DNA of 64,000 nucleotides, from the NCBI GenBank assembly GCA_000155695.1, contig DS990592.1:5214508-5278507 (forward strand), in the 5' to 3' direction. Shown piece after piece: positions 43,066-51,800 of this stretch. The position numbers were made by a program, and so were the translations under genes. The DNA is from Verrucomicrobiia bacterium DG1235 (lineage in GTDB: Bacteria; Verrucomicrobiota; Verrucomicrobiia; Opitutales; Opitutaceae). The stretch's first letter is position 1. Every line of letters begins with the position of its first letter. The notes below the pieces were generated by a model that was not told where the DNA came from, ran no database searches, and saw only the letters and a program-made list of their open reading frames with translations.

Positions 43066-44153
43066 TTGGACCGATCTTCAACGGGCTGGATGATGATCGA
43101 ATGCCAACCGGTGGAGTAGGTTTCGTAGCCAGGGGCATGGGCGTATCCAATAAAGCACTCTTGAGATTCTATGGTTTCTCGCAACCAGGTTTTGGCTTCG
43201 CTTTGAAGGGAGGAGAGGTTGGGGACGTGGAGTCTCTCTTGGAGGATTTTGTTTCGCGAGTCTGCCAGTACGTTGCCCTGGTCGTCGATGATGCAGCGTC
43301 GGGTGTTTGCCTTTTGGTTGGCGGCAATGGGTGTGTTTTCCATTATGACTTGAGCGAGGCTCTCCCAATTGAAGAGGATGCCGAGGACTCCGATGAGCCT
43401 GCCGTTGGAGTCGCCATTTTCTCGAACGCCACAGGAGTAGGCGAGGGTAAGCTTGTTGCTAACGAGCGGGTTTACGGTGACGCTTTGGAAGCCGTATTCA
43501 TCTCCTGAGGACGACGCGACGGCGGCTTTGAACCAGGTGGTCGAGGAGACGTTGTCGCCGACGGAGCGAAATTGATTGGGGCGTCCGTTTGCGATAACTT
43601 TGCCGTTGAGATCGCATAGGACGAGGTCGTGGTAGACGGTGTAGGCGTCGAGTATGACGCCGAGCCGCTTGCTCGCGTAGGCGGTGTTCTCTGAGCTTGG
43701 ATTCGCGGCGGCCTGCACCATGGCAGAATCGGTGGCCCACCAGCGAACGTCGCAGGTACGCTCGTAGAGATTGCGATCGATGAGGTCTATGTTGACGAGG
43801 GCCATGTCGGAGAGGCGGGTGCCGCGGACATTGTTGGCCATCACCTCGCTGATGTCTTCCAGTTCGTTGACGGCTGTTTTCGTTTCCAGCTCCATGCGTC
43901 GGGCGATTTTGTCAGTATGCTGCGAGAGGACTTGCATTTCTCCCGCGACGACGGAGAAGGAGGCTCCGACGGCTCCAGCTCTGGCGGCCTCGACTTGCGC
44001 GTTGAAGGAGAGGAGTCGCGTTTGGAGGTTGATGGTATCGATTTCCTTGAGGGCTCCGTCGAAGTTCTGAGCCAAGGATCGAGAGAGGCTGCGGATCCGT
44101 TCTGGAGAAGCAGTTTTGGTTGGGCTTTCGTGAGATGAGAGGGCGTTTTTCAT
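43062..44153 (-). CDS. Soluble MCP-signalling plus cache-domain protein, inverted order
   Basis: This 363-residue protein has a short methyl-accepting-type coiled coil first. The kinase-contact tip is recognisable as LLSFNAQVEAARAGAVGASFSVVAGEMQVL (about 48-76, given as two parts: LLSFNAQVEAARAG and ASFSVVAGEMQVL). A cache/PDC-like sensor domain comes second (NLYERTCDVRWWATDS, VYHDLVLCDLNGKVIANGRP, TTWFKAA, GVLGILFNWESLAQVI). There is no transmembrane segment. Normal chemoreceptors have the sensor first and a membrane helix between. It could be a cytoplasmic energy or ligand sensor feeding a Che-like array. No che gene is in the window. Confidence 0.7.
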   Translation of the reverse strand: MKNALSSHESPTKTASPERIRSLSRSLAQNFDGALKEIDTINLQTRLLSFNAQVEAARAGAVGASFSVVAGEMQVLSQHTDKIARRMELETKTAVNELEDISEVMANNVRGTRLSDMALVNIDLIDRNLYERTCDVRWWATDSAMVQAAANPSSENTAYASKRLGVILDAYTVYHDLVLCDLNGKVIANGRPNQFRSVGDNVSSTTWFKAAVASSSGDEYGFQSVTVNPLVSNKLTLAYSCGVRENGDSNGRLIGVLGILFNWESLAQVIMENTPIAANQKANTRRCIIDDQGNVLADSRNKILQERLHVPNLSSLQSEAKTWLRETIESQECFIGYAHAPGYETYSTGWHSIIIQPVEDRSN

Positions 44154-44379
44154 GGGCGTAACCGAATAGCTGTTCTGTGAAAATAGTGTTCGTGAGTCCC
44201 AATCGGATTTTCTTAGCCAGGTCTTAAGGAAGGCACCTTATCAAAATGGAGGTATATACCCCCTTGGCTGTTGGGATGAATTTAATTAAATAATAAGATG
44301 AAAATTATTCATTATATCGCATAAATCCTTAGCCTACGGGGCTTGAAATGACCGTTTCGGGTGCTGATTCTGGTTCGCT
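44154..44379. other. Divergent intergenic region without a recognised element
   Basis: The gap is AT-rich from about 44230 to 44330 and should contain promoters for the MCP-like gene and the flavodoxin-family gene. No clear sigma-54 or sigma-70 match was found by eye. Confidence 0.35.
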
Positions 44380-44943
44380 ATGGGCAAGATTTTAGTTCTG
44401 TATTTTAGCGAATCAGGGAACACACGTAAGGTCGCCGAGTGTGTTGGCGAAGGCGCAAAGGAGGTTGATGGAGCCGAGGTGAGGCTTCGCTCGGTTTCGG
44501 AAGCGACGGCTGAGGATGTGCTCTGGTGCGATGGGATCGCTCTTGGCTCTCCGACGCACATGGGATCGATCCCGTGGGAGATGAAGCAGTTTTGGGATGT
44601 GAAGATGCAGCCACATTGGGGCAAGATCGACGGGAAGATTGGCTGCGCCTTCGCGACGCAAGGCGGTTGGGGCGGCGGAGCTGAGCTGAATTGCCAGGCC
44701 TTGATGACGGTGATGATGAACTATGGATTTCTCGTTTTCGGGGTGACGGACTATGTGGCGCAGCAGTTCACGCTGCACTATGGAGCGACGATTGCGGGTG
44801 AGCCGCGCAGCGAGCGGGAGTTGGATTCGCCGAAGCGCTTGGGTCGCCGTCTATCTGAGTGGGTTGCCACGTACATCGATGGCAAAAAGGAAGAGCATCC
44901 TCTTGTGAATGGTCGGACTCGGTTTCCTTGGCCGAGGGACTAG
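44380..44943 (+). CDS. Flavodoxin-family / WrbA-like protein
   Basis: This 187-residue flavodoxin-fold protein has the FMN phosphate loop LYFSESGNTRKVAE, the second loop GSPTHMGSIPWEMKQFWD and the third ATQGGWGGGAE. The loop spacing resembles WrbA-type NAD(P)H:quinone reductases more than electron-transfer flavodoxins. It lies alone on the plus strand about 2 kb from the end of the nif block. A link to nitrogen fixation is possible but not shown. Its stop overlaps the convergent neighbour by 4 bases. Confidence 0.75.
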   Translation: MGKILVLYFSESGNTRKVAECVGEGAKEVDGAEVRLRSVSEATAEDVLWCDGIALGSPTHMGSIPWEMKQFWDVKMQPHWGKIDGKIGCAFATQGGWGGGAELNCQALMTVMMNYGFLVFGVTDYVAQQFTLHYGATIAGEPRSERELDSPKRLGRRLSEWVATYIDGKKEEHPLVNGRTRFPWPRD

Positions 44944-45968
44944 CCCTCAGGTATCTGGGGTAACGATTGCTCGCCTTTGAGCATGTGAACGAAGGCTTTG
45001 CGGTCTGCCTCGGGAATTTTGCGTCGCGTTTCGAAGGCGGCGTGGCCGCTTTCGGTCGTATCCGATAGGTCGATACCCCACAGGGGATTGATAGAATTGG
45101 GTATGGCCGAGTAGCGGAGATCGATAATGAAGTTTGGCTCAGAAGGAAGTTGGGCGAGGTAGCCTTCCGAGAAATGGTTGAATCGGGCGAGGTCTTTGGC
45201 GAGCGGATTGTCGTGAGTGAGCTCTGCGATTTTCGCCTTTGTATCGAAAGCGGGAATGGATTGACCGGGGTATGTGCGGTTTGAGGAGAAGAAGCCGACG
45301 CGTAGGGCGTCGACGTAGAAGGTTCCTTCGTGGAGGTAGATGCTTCGCCATAGGATGAGATTGGCGATGGAGGGCTTTACGGTGAGGCGTGTGGCAGTGT
45401 GGTGTCCTCGGCTTGCGACGAGTTCTTGCAGGTGTGAGGACGCTCTGTGGTTTTGTAGGATGCCGAAGGAAAGGTAGCTTAGGGCGAATATTGAGGCGAT
45501 TCGAGCGAAGCGTGGGGATCTTTTGAATACGGCTAGACCAAGGAGAATGAGAAGAGGCAAGGTGAAGACCGGGTCTATGATGGAGATGATGCTCCAGGAA
45601 ATTCGAAGATCGGAGAAGGGCCAAAGCAGTTGGGTGCCGTAGCTTGTACAGGCATCGAGTAAGCCGGCCGTCGCGTATCCGGCAGTACAGTACAGGTAGA
45701 GGTTCGCTTTGGACAGGGAGTTTCGTAGAAACGGGTAGAGGAGTGCGGCTGCGATGAGCCCTCCGATCGGAATAAAGGCGAGGGAATGGCTAAAGTGGCG
45801 ATGGTATTCAATGCTTAGTAGCGGATCTGACTCGGAGCTGATGAGAATGTCGGCGTCGGCGAGCATGCCGCCTATGCAGCCGGCAAGGGCGGCGAGCCGT
45901 GTATGTGTCGGCTTGGCGAAAGTGAGGGCGGCGATGGAGCCGAGTACGCCTTGGCTGATGGGATCCAT
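44940..45968 (-). CDS. Membrane-bound metal-dependent hydrolase (YdjM/DUF457 type)
   Basis: This 342-residue integral membrane protein begins MDPISQGVLGSIAALTFAK and contains GCIGGMLADADIL and HRHFSHSLAFIP, the conserved Asp and His residues of the YdjM-like putative metal hydrolase family. Four or five helices fill the first 190 residues. A soluble C-terminal half follows. A role in membrane-lipid or LPS metabolism is often guessed but is unproven. The frame is open to 46040, but ATG 45968 matches the family start. Confidence 0.75.
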   Translation of the reverse strand: MDPISQGVLGSIAALTFAKPTHTRLAALAGCIGGMLADADILISSESDPLLSIEYHRHFSHSLAFIPIGGLIAAALLYPFLRNSLSKANLYLYCTAGYATAGLLDACTSYGTQLLWPFSDLRISWSIISIIDPVFTLPLLILLGLAVFKRSPRFARIASIFALSYLSFGILQNHRASSHLQELVASRGHHTATRLTVKPSIANLILWRSIYLHEGTFYVDALRVGFFSSNRTYPGQSIPAFDTKAKIAELTHDNPLAKDLARFNHFSEGYLAQLPSEPNFIIDLRYSAIPNSINPLWGIDLSDTTESGHAAFETRRKIPEADRKAFVHMLKGEQSLPQIPEG

Positions 45969-46037
45969 TGGAGGAAGAGTGAATTGTGAATGGAGAAGAG
46001 TGAAGCGGGAAAGTGGCAGGCGTCGATTTTTGAAGAG

Positions 46038-46067
46038 CAAAAAGGCAGCCTCTCACGAGGCTGCCTT
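46038..46067 (-). terminator. Terminator after the Spondin-domain gene
   Basis: A perfect 11-bp stem (AAGGCAGCCTC 46042-46052, GAGGCTGCCTT 46057-46067, loop TCAC) is followed on the minus strand by TTTTT. It lies 33 bases past the stop of the gene at 46100. Confidence 0.85.
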
Positions 46068-46099
46068 CCGCTGTGTGTGTGTGCTGTGTGTGAAACCTG

Positions 46100-46954
46100 T
46101 TACGCGGCGGATTTCCCCATGCGTTTTCTGGAGATGAAACGGAAGCCGATGAGGGCAATGGCGCCCATGAATCCGATGTATTGAGTGGAGTCGGGCACTG
46201 CCTTGGGCGTGTATTCCTCGATGGAGATGCGGGCGATTTGATCGTTAACATCGAGGGTGGAAGCGAGGTTTGACATCGTGGGTCCGACGCCCGCTCCGGC
46301 AAATCCATCCACTCCCGCTTGGCCGAGCAGAGATACGGATCCTCCTATGGTATCGATGCTGCCCGGGAGGGGTGAAAAGGGTTGACCAAGAAAGTTGTTT
46401 TCCTCGGTTCCGGCGTCCCAAATGTTACTGCCGAAGAGGTTGATTTCGAAGGCGCCGTTGAAGTTGCCTGCCATGTCGAATAGCTCGTATCCTGTCTGGG
46501 ACGCATTTGCGAAAAAGGCGTCGTTTGATGGGAGAAGCATAGCGGCAAAGCTCAGGTATCGATTGAGCGAGGTGTCGAGATCGATGGTGAAGTGGTTCGA
46601 TTCGCCTGGTGCGAAGAGAACGCCAGGAGGGGCTCCGCTGCCATCCTGCAAGAGCACGTGGGTCTTGGCCCCGCCCGCTGCGGCGAAATCGGCTATCAAA
46701 CCGCCGGGGTTGCCCTCCTCGGCGAGATCTTCGATTGAGGTGGTGGCTGGAAGGCCGGGGTCGAAGGTATCGAAGTCGCTGGATCCATCGTGGAAACCGA
46801 AGAACACTGGCGTAAACCAGAGACCGTCGGAAGCGCTGACGTTTTCAACTTTTATCTTAAGGGATACGGCGTGGGCGCTGACTGCGGCGAGGCAGGCAGC
46901 AATAGCGATACCGCGCAAAGCGGTTCGTGCAATAGTACTTGATTGTTTGTGCAT
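46100..46954 (-). CDS. Spondin-domain exported protein with VPDS-type C-terminal anchor
   Basis: This 284-residue secreted protein has a signal peptide (about 1-29). A Spondin_N-like domain follows, with LKIKVENVSASDGLWFTPVFFGFHDG and SFAAMLLPSNDAF. Near the C-terminus a VPDS motif (AVPDSTQYIG) is followed by a hydrophobic helix and a basic RKR end. This is the tripartite sorting signal of the PEP-CTERM/VPDSG-CTERM class processed by exosortases. It is probably displayed at the cell surface or in the matrix. No exosortase is in the window. It is a single-gene unit with its own terminator. Confidence 0.78.
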   Translation of the reverse strand: MHKQSSTIARTALRGIAIAACLAAVSAHAVSLKIKVENVSASDGLWFTPVFFGFHDGSSDFDTFDPGLPATTSIEDLAEEGNPGGLIADFAAAGGAKTHVLLQDGSGAPPGVLFAPGESNHFTIDLDTSLNRYLSFAAMLLPSNDAFFANASQTGYELFDMAGNFNGAFEINLFGSNIWDAGTEENNFLGQPFSPLPGSIDTIGGSVSLLGQAGVDGFAGAGVGPTMSNLASTLDVNDQIARISIEEYTPKAVPDSTQYIGFMGAIALIGFRFISRKRMGKSAA

Positions 46955-47131
46955 TTGTGTTTCTGAGACGAGTGTGTGTGTCAGATCGATCTAGTGAGTA
47001 GGGCTTCATTGCCCGGCGCCGAATAAAGAGAACGTGCGGGCGGAACTTTATGCGAAAAAAACTGAAAAAAGTTTTTTTGTGCGTAGTTGCCTTTAAGATA
47101 CAGGTTTTCTCAAATCGGGGAGAAAAGCCGC
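46955..47131. other. Gap between draG and the Spondin-domain gene
   Basis: An A/T hairpin (AAAAAAAC-TGAAAAAA-GTTTTTTT at about 47055-47078) is the only candidate end for the long nif transcript after draG. It is weak because it has a single GC pair. The rest is upstream sequence of the Spondin-domain gene. Confidence 0.35.
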
Positions 47132-48061
47132 TTATGGTATCTGTAAGTCGAGCCATGCGAGTATCTCTTTCCCGCGTAGCGCTTCTTTCCAAAAAGTCGG
47201 GAAGTTAGATGCTCCAAAGCGAATGCCAGCAATACCTCCCGCTATGGAAGCGGTGGTATCGGTGTCATTTCCCAGCGATATCGCTTTCTTGATCGTTCTC
47301 TCGAAATTTGACTCTTGGCAGGCCAGCTTTGCGGAGTGTAGAGAGTCTACGACGTACCCTGTCCCTTGCGGTCTCTTTTCTTCGCGCTTAAGGACATGTT
47401 CATGAAGTTCCATGCTGTTTTTGGGGTCGAAACGATAAATCTTTTTAAGACTCTCGACGGCGTCCTCCCATGCGTCGCAAATGCCCTGTAGCTCTCGCCT
47501 AGCCCAAAGGCAGTAGAGAGCGCAGCAAACTTGCGCGCGCGCGTGCCCGTGCGTGAGGCGTGACTGGCGATGAGCGTCTGCGACGAGTGAGTCGTCGCTG
47601 CCGCGGTGGAGGAGAGCGAGGGGAAGGCAGCGCATGAGGGAACCGTTGCCGTTGTTTCGTTCGCCGCGCATGCCAGAGTCGTTGGTCGTAGCGCCGCTTT
47701 TTAGGCGGTTGATGGATACACTGGTTTGGTTGCCGATGTCGAAAACGTAGTTATCGACCGCCATGTATCCGTGATCGTGCCAGCGGAGGAGACGGCTTGC
47801 GAAATCGTGCGGATGGTAGTGACCACAGCTAGTTAGAGAGGAGTATAGGCAGAGGGCTTGAGCTCCGTCATCCGACCATGTTCCCAGTGGGACGTGAGCG
47901 TAGGATCGAAGAAAATTCTTCGGAGGAAACATGTCGAGACGCTCGATAGGCGGGAGTTCCTCCGGTCGCCGAAATTCATAGGGAACACCGCAGGCATCTC
48001 CGATGAGGAGGCCCCACATACCACTGCGAATCTGCTCTGGCGTATTTTGTAGACTGCTCAT
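47132..48061 (-). CDS. draG: Dinitrogenase reductase-activating glycohydrolase
   Basis: This 309-residue dimanganese ADP-ribosylglycohydrolase removes ADP-ribose from the NifH arginine to switch nitrogenase back on. Metal-binding motifs of the family are visible: GLLIGDACGVPYEF, LGTWSDDGAQAL (the S/T-D-D motif), NNGNGSLMR and ISLGNDTDTTASIAGG. ADP-ribosylglycohydrolases also occur elsewhere, but the immediate pairing with draT and the nif block support DraG. It lies 9 bases after draT and is the last gene of the nif run. Confidence 0.88.
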   Translation of the reverse strand: MSSLQNTPEQIRSGMWGLLIGDACGVPYEFRRPEELPPIERLDMFPPKNFLRSYAHVPLGTWSDDGAQALCLYSSLTSCGHYHPHDFASRLLRWHDHGYMAVDNYVFDIGNQTSVSINRLKSGATTNDSGMRGERNNGNGSLMRCLPLALLHRGSDDSLVADAHRQSRLTHGHARAQVCCALYCLWARRELQGICDAWEDAVESLKKIYRFDPKNSMELHEHVLKREEKRPQGTGYVVDSLHSAKLACQESNFERTIKKAISLGNDTDTTASIAGGIAGIRFGASNFPTFWKEALRGKEILAWLDLQIP

Positions 48062-48070
48062 CTTCGTTCA

Positions 48071-48871
48071 CTAGTAGAGCAGCTCCTTGACCCAGTAGTC
48101 CCCACCTATAAGGAGGTATTCGTTTTCCCCTGACAAGAGGCTACTTGGGAGAAGATCGCTGGAGAAAACGATTTTGGAAATCGCGCAAGTGGCTTGCCAG
48201 ACTGAAGAGCCGAACTCCCATGCTTTTTCACGGTCTGAAGTGAAGGAGACCAGGTTGTTGAGGCGGATGCAATTTTCTCGTTGGGACCTGCGTTCGATGA
48301 GTGGATGTTCTTCGGGATCGTTGGTCCCGCGGTAGAGGGTGAGGGTCTTCTTTGTAGGAAACCGTCGGTTGTATTCGTACTGGCAATACTCGTAGACGAG
48401 GTCGAGTTGGGAGTAGATGGCGTTGGTGCGGGCGCTGCCTTTCATGCGGTCTCGGGCGAAGCGGTTGTCTTCCTCTTCCTCGATACGCCGGAGAATGCCT
48501 CGGTGAAACGTAGGGATTACGCCGAAGCGGCTTTCGACCCAGCTTTTGAGAACGGCGCCCTCTACGTTGTTGCTGTCCACTTGCCATCCGTTGAGGAAAC
48601 GTAGGTAGCTGTTGCGGATGCTGCTGCGAGCTTTTCCGGAGTATTCACTCCATTGATGCAGAGCGAATTTTACGTCGAGGTAGTCATGGAAGATGTGTCC
48701 GCGGGCTTCTGGATCGGCTTGCTGGTCGAGTTTTTCGAAGAGGTCTCGGTTGGAACGGCGAACACCTGAGATTTCAAGCGGTCGCGGCTCGAGGTTGAAG
48801 TGGTCCGAGGCGATGATCCATGGCGGGATAGCGCAGTGGTTGAAGGCTACGACGCGGGAGGGGGTGGTCAT
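48071..48871 (-). CDS. draT: NAD+-dinitrogenase-reductase ADP-ribosyltransferase
   Basis: This 266-residue DraT family protein transfers ADP-ribose from NAD+ to one arginine of NifH in response to ammonium or darkness/energy loss. Characteristic segments are FNHCAIPPWIIASDHF at the N-terminus, FLNGWQVDSNNVEGAVLKSWVESRFG, LTLYRGTND (NAD-binding Arg) and LVSFTSDREKAWEFG (SFTS followed by a Glu). It starts 6 bases after the nifJ stop, so it is co-transcribed with nif. The target arginine is present in NifH (GCAGRG). Confidence 0.88.
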   Translation of the reverse strand: MTTPSRVVAFNHCAIPPWIIASDHFNLEPRPLEISGVRRSNRDLFEKLDQQADPEARGHIFHDYLDVKFALHQWSEYSGKARSSIRNSYLRFLNGWQVDSNNVEGAVLKSWVESRFGVIPTFHRGILRRIEEEEDNRFARDRMKGSARTNAIYSQLDLVYEYCQYEYNRRFPTKKTLTLYRGTNDPEEHPLIERRSQRENCIRLNNLVSFTSDREKAWEFGSSVWQATCAISKIVFSSDLLPSSLLSGENEYLLIGGDYWVKELLY

Positions 48872-48877
48872 TGTTGA

Positions 48878-51800
48878 TCAACCCCAACCGTCATCTTCGT
48901 CATCGTCGTCTTCGAGACCTGCGGCGGCCATGGCTTCAAGTCGGGCCCAACGCGAGTCGACTTGAGCTTGGGCTCGTTCGAGAAGTAAGCTGGCTCTTTC
49001 GGGGTTGGAGCGTTCGAGGGAGCGGAAGCGATTTTCGTTTAGCATGAAATCCGCGACCGGTATGGATGGAGCGAAGGAGTCTAGGCGAAATACTGGCAGG
49101 TCGGAATCGGCGTTGCGCGGATCGAAGCGGTAGAGAGGCCAGTAGCCGCTGTCTACGGCAGATTTTTGACGCGCGGGTCCATGGGAGAGGTCGATGCCAT
49201 GGGCGAGGCAAGGGCCGTATCCGATGACTAGTGACGGGCCTTGGTAGCTTTCCGCTTCCCGCAATACGTCAAGGGTTTGCTGTTCGTTCGCTCCGAACGC
49301 GATCTGAGCGACGTAGATTCCGCCGTAGCTCATCGCAATTTGGCCGAGATCTTTTTTGGGAAGTTCTTTTCCCTTGGCGGCGAATTTTGCTTGAGCCCCG
49401 GTGGGAGTCGCTTTGCTCGATTGGCCTCCAGTATTTGAATACACTTCGGTATCCAGCACGAGCACGTTGACGTTTGCTCCGGTTGCGAGAACGTGGTCCA
49501 ATCCTCCGAATCCAATATCGTAGGCCCAACCGTCTCCGCCGACAATCCAGGTGCTTTTTTCTACGAGGTAGTCGAGGTGTTGGAGAAGTCGCGTCGATTT
49601 GGATCCTTTGATCTTTTGCAGACGCGTTCGAAAGGTCTCGATTGCTTTTCGTTTCTTGTCGATGTCTTTGGATGGGATTGAGAGGAAGTCAGTGACTTCT
49701 TCTGGACCGATATCCTGATCGAGGTTTTGGAGTAGAGTGCGTGCGGTTTCGCTGCGCCACTTGGATGATAGGTGAAGGCCAAGTCCGAACTCCGCGTTGT
49801 CTTCGAAGAGGGAGTTCGCCCAGGCTGGGCCGCGACCGTTGGCGTCCGAGCAGTAGGGAGTGGTGGGCAGGTTTCCTCCATAGATGGAAGAGCAGCCGGT
49901 CGCGTTGGCAATTAAGAGTCTGTCGCCAAAAAGTTGAGACAAAAGACGAATATAAGGGGTTTGCGTACATCCTGAACATGCGCCCGAGAACTCGAAGAGA
50001 GGTTGTCGTAAGGCGATGCTTTTGGCGGTTGCTATGGTCGGATCGATGGTCTGCTCCGCAATTTCTTGGAAGAAGGCGAGGCTTTCTTTCTCTTGGTCGA
50101 GGATGGGGGCGAGCTGCTCCATTTCTATGGCCCGACGACCGTCTGCATTGGTGGCTGGGCAAAGCTCGACGCAGGCGTTGCAGCCGGTGCAATCCTGTGG
50201 ATAGACTTGAATGGTGAAGGCCTTGTCTTCAGCTCCAGGACCGTTGTATGCGGTGCTCTTGAAACCTTGTGGGGCATTTTCGAGTTCGCTTTCGCAGTAG
50301 ATTTTTGGGCGGATGGCGGCGTGCGGACAGAAGAGGCTGCACTTGTTGCACTGGGTACAAGTCTCCGCATCCCAGACGGGAATGGCACTGGCGATGCTTC
50401 GTTTTTCGTATTGGGATGTTGAGGAAGGCCAGACGCCTCCGATGGGGAAGGCGCTGACTGGGAGGAGGTCACCTTGTCCGGCGAGTAGCGGACCGGTGAC
50501 TCTCTTGACGAAATCAGGAGCGGAATCAGGTATCCATTCTATGGATGCTGGAGCATTTGTAGGTTTCTCCGGTATTTTGATCTGTTTGAGGAAGGCTAGT
50601 GCCGCGTCTACAGCGGCGCAATTCATAGCGACGATCTTCGGTCCCTTGCGTCCGTAGGTTTTTTCGATCGAGGTCTTTATGCGGCTGATCGCGTCTTCCG
50701 TGGGGAGGACATCGCTGAGAGCGAAGTAGCACACCTGCATGATGGTGTTGATGCGACGTCCCATACCGGACTCTCCTGCGACTTTATAGGCATCTATGAC
50801 GTGGAGCTTGAGTTGCTTCTCGATGATCGCTTCCTGTACGTCGTGTGGAAGGCTGTGCCAGACTTCGTCTGCGTCGGTGGAGGTGTTTATGAGGAAGGTG
50901 CCGCCTTGGGCGATCTTGCTCAGCATATCGACGCGGCCAACAAATTGGGGTTGGTGGCATCCGACGAAATCTGACTCTTCGATCAAATAGGGGGCTTTGA
51001 TCGGGTCGGCTCCGAAGCGGAGGTGGGATGTGGTGAGGCCTCCGGATTTTTTAGAATCGTAGACGAAATAGGCCTGCGTGTAGAGGTCGGTTGCCTCGCC
51101 AATTATTTTGATCGTGTTCTTGTTTGCTCCAACGGTCCCGTCTGAGCCCAGTCCGAAGAATAGGGCGGATTGGGCATTGGCGATTTGGATAGTGAAGGAC
51201 TTGTCCCAGTCGAGAGACTGATTTGTAACATCATCACGGATACCTACAGTGAAATGGTCTTTAGGAGTTTCGGATTCGAGGTTGTCGAAGACCGCTTTCA
51301 CCATGGCGGGAGTGAATTCTTTGGACCCGATTCCATAGCGACCGCCGATCAACTCTGGATCGTGTGGAAGGCAATTGTTTAGGCAGCGACTCGCTTTGCG
51401 TAATGCGAAAGTGACGTCGAGGTAGAGCGGTTCGCCGATGGAGCCGGGCTCTTTTGTGCGATCGAGCACGGCGATGGATTTAACTGTTTTCGGGAGCGAG
51501 TGGATGAAGGCTTTGGTATTGAAAGGCCGGTAGAGCCGAACTGCGACAATGCCGTATTTCGTGCCTTGGTTTTGGTTGAGCCATGCAGCGGTTTCTGCGG
51601 CGGTTTCGACACCCGAACCCATCATGACAATGACTTTTTCCGCTTCCGGGTGACCGTAGTAGTCGAAGAGCTTGTAGCTGCGGCCGGTCTTTTCGGCGAA
51701 GCGATCCATGGTCGCTTGTACGATGGTTGGAACTTCCTTGTAGAAGCTGTTTACTGCTTCGCGAGCTTGGAAGTAGGTGTCTGGGTTTTGGGCAGTGCCG

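Noticed and set aside
44380-44943. nifF
   Set aside because: FMN loops resemble WrbA-type quinone reductases, it is on the opposite strand outside the nif run, and another flavodoxin is encoded next to nifJ.
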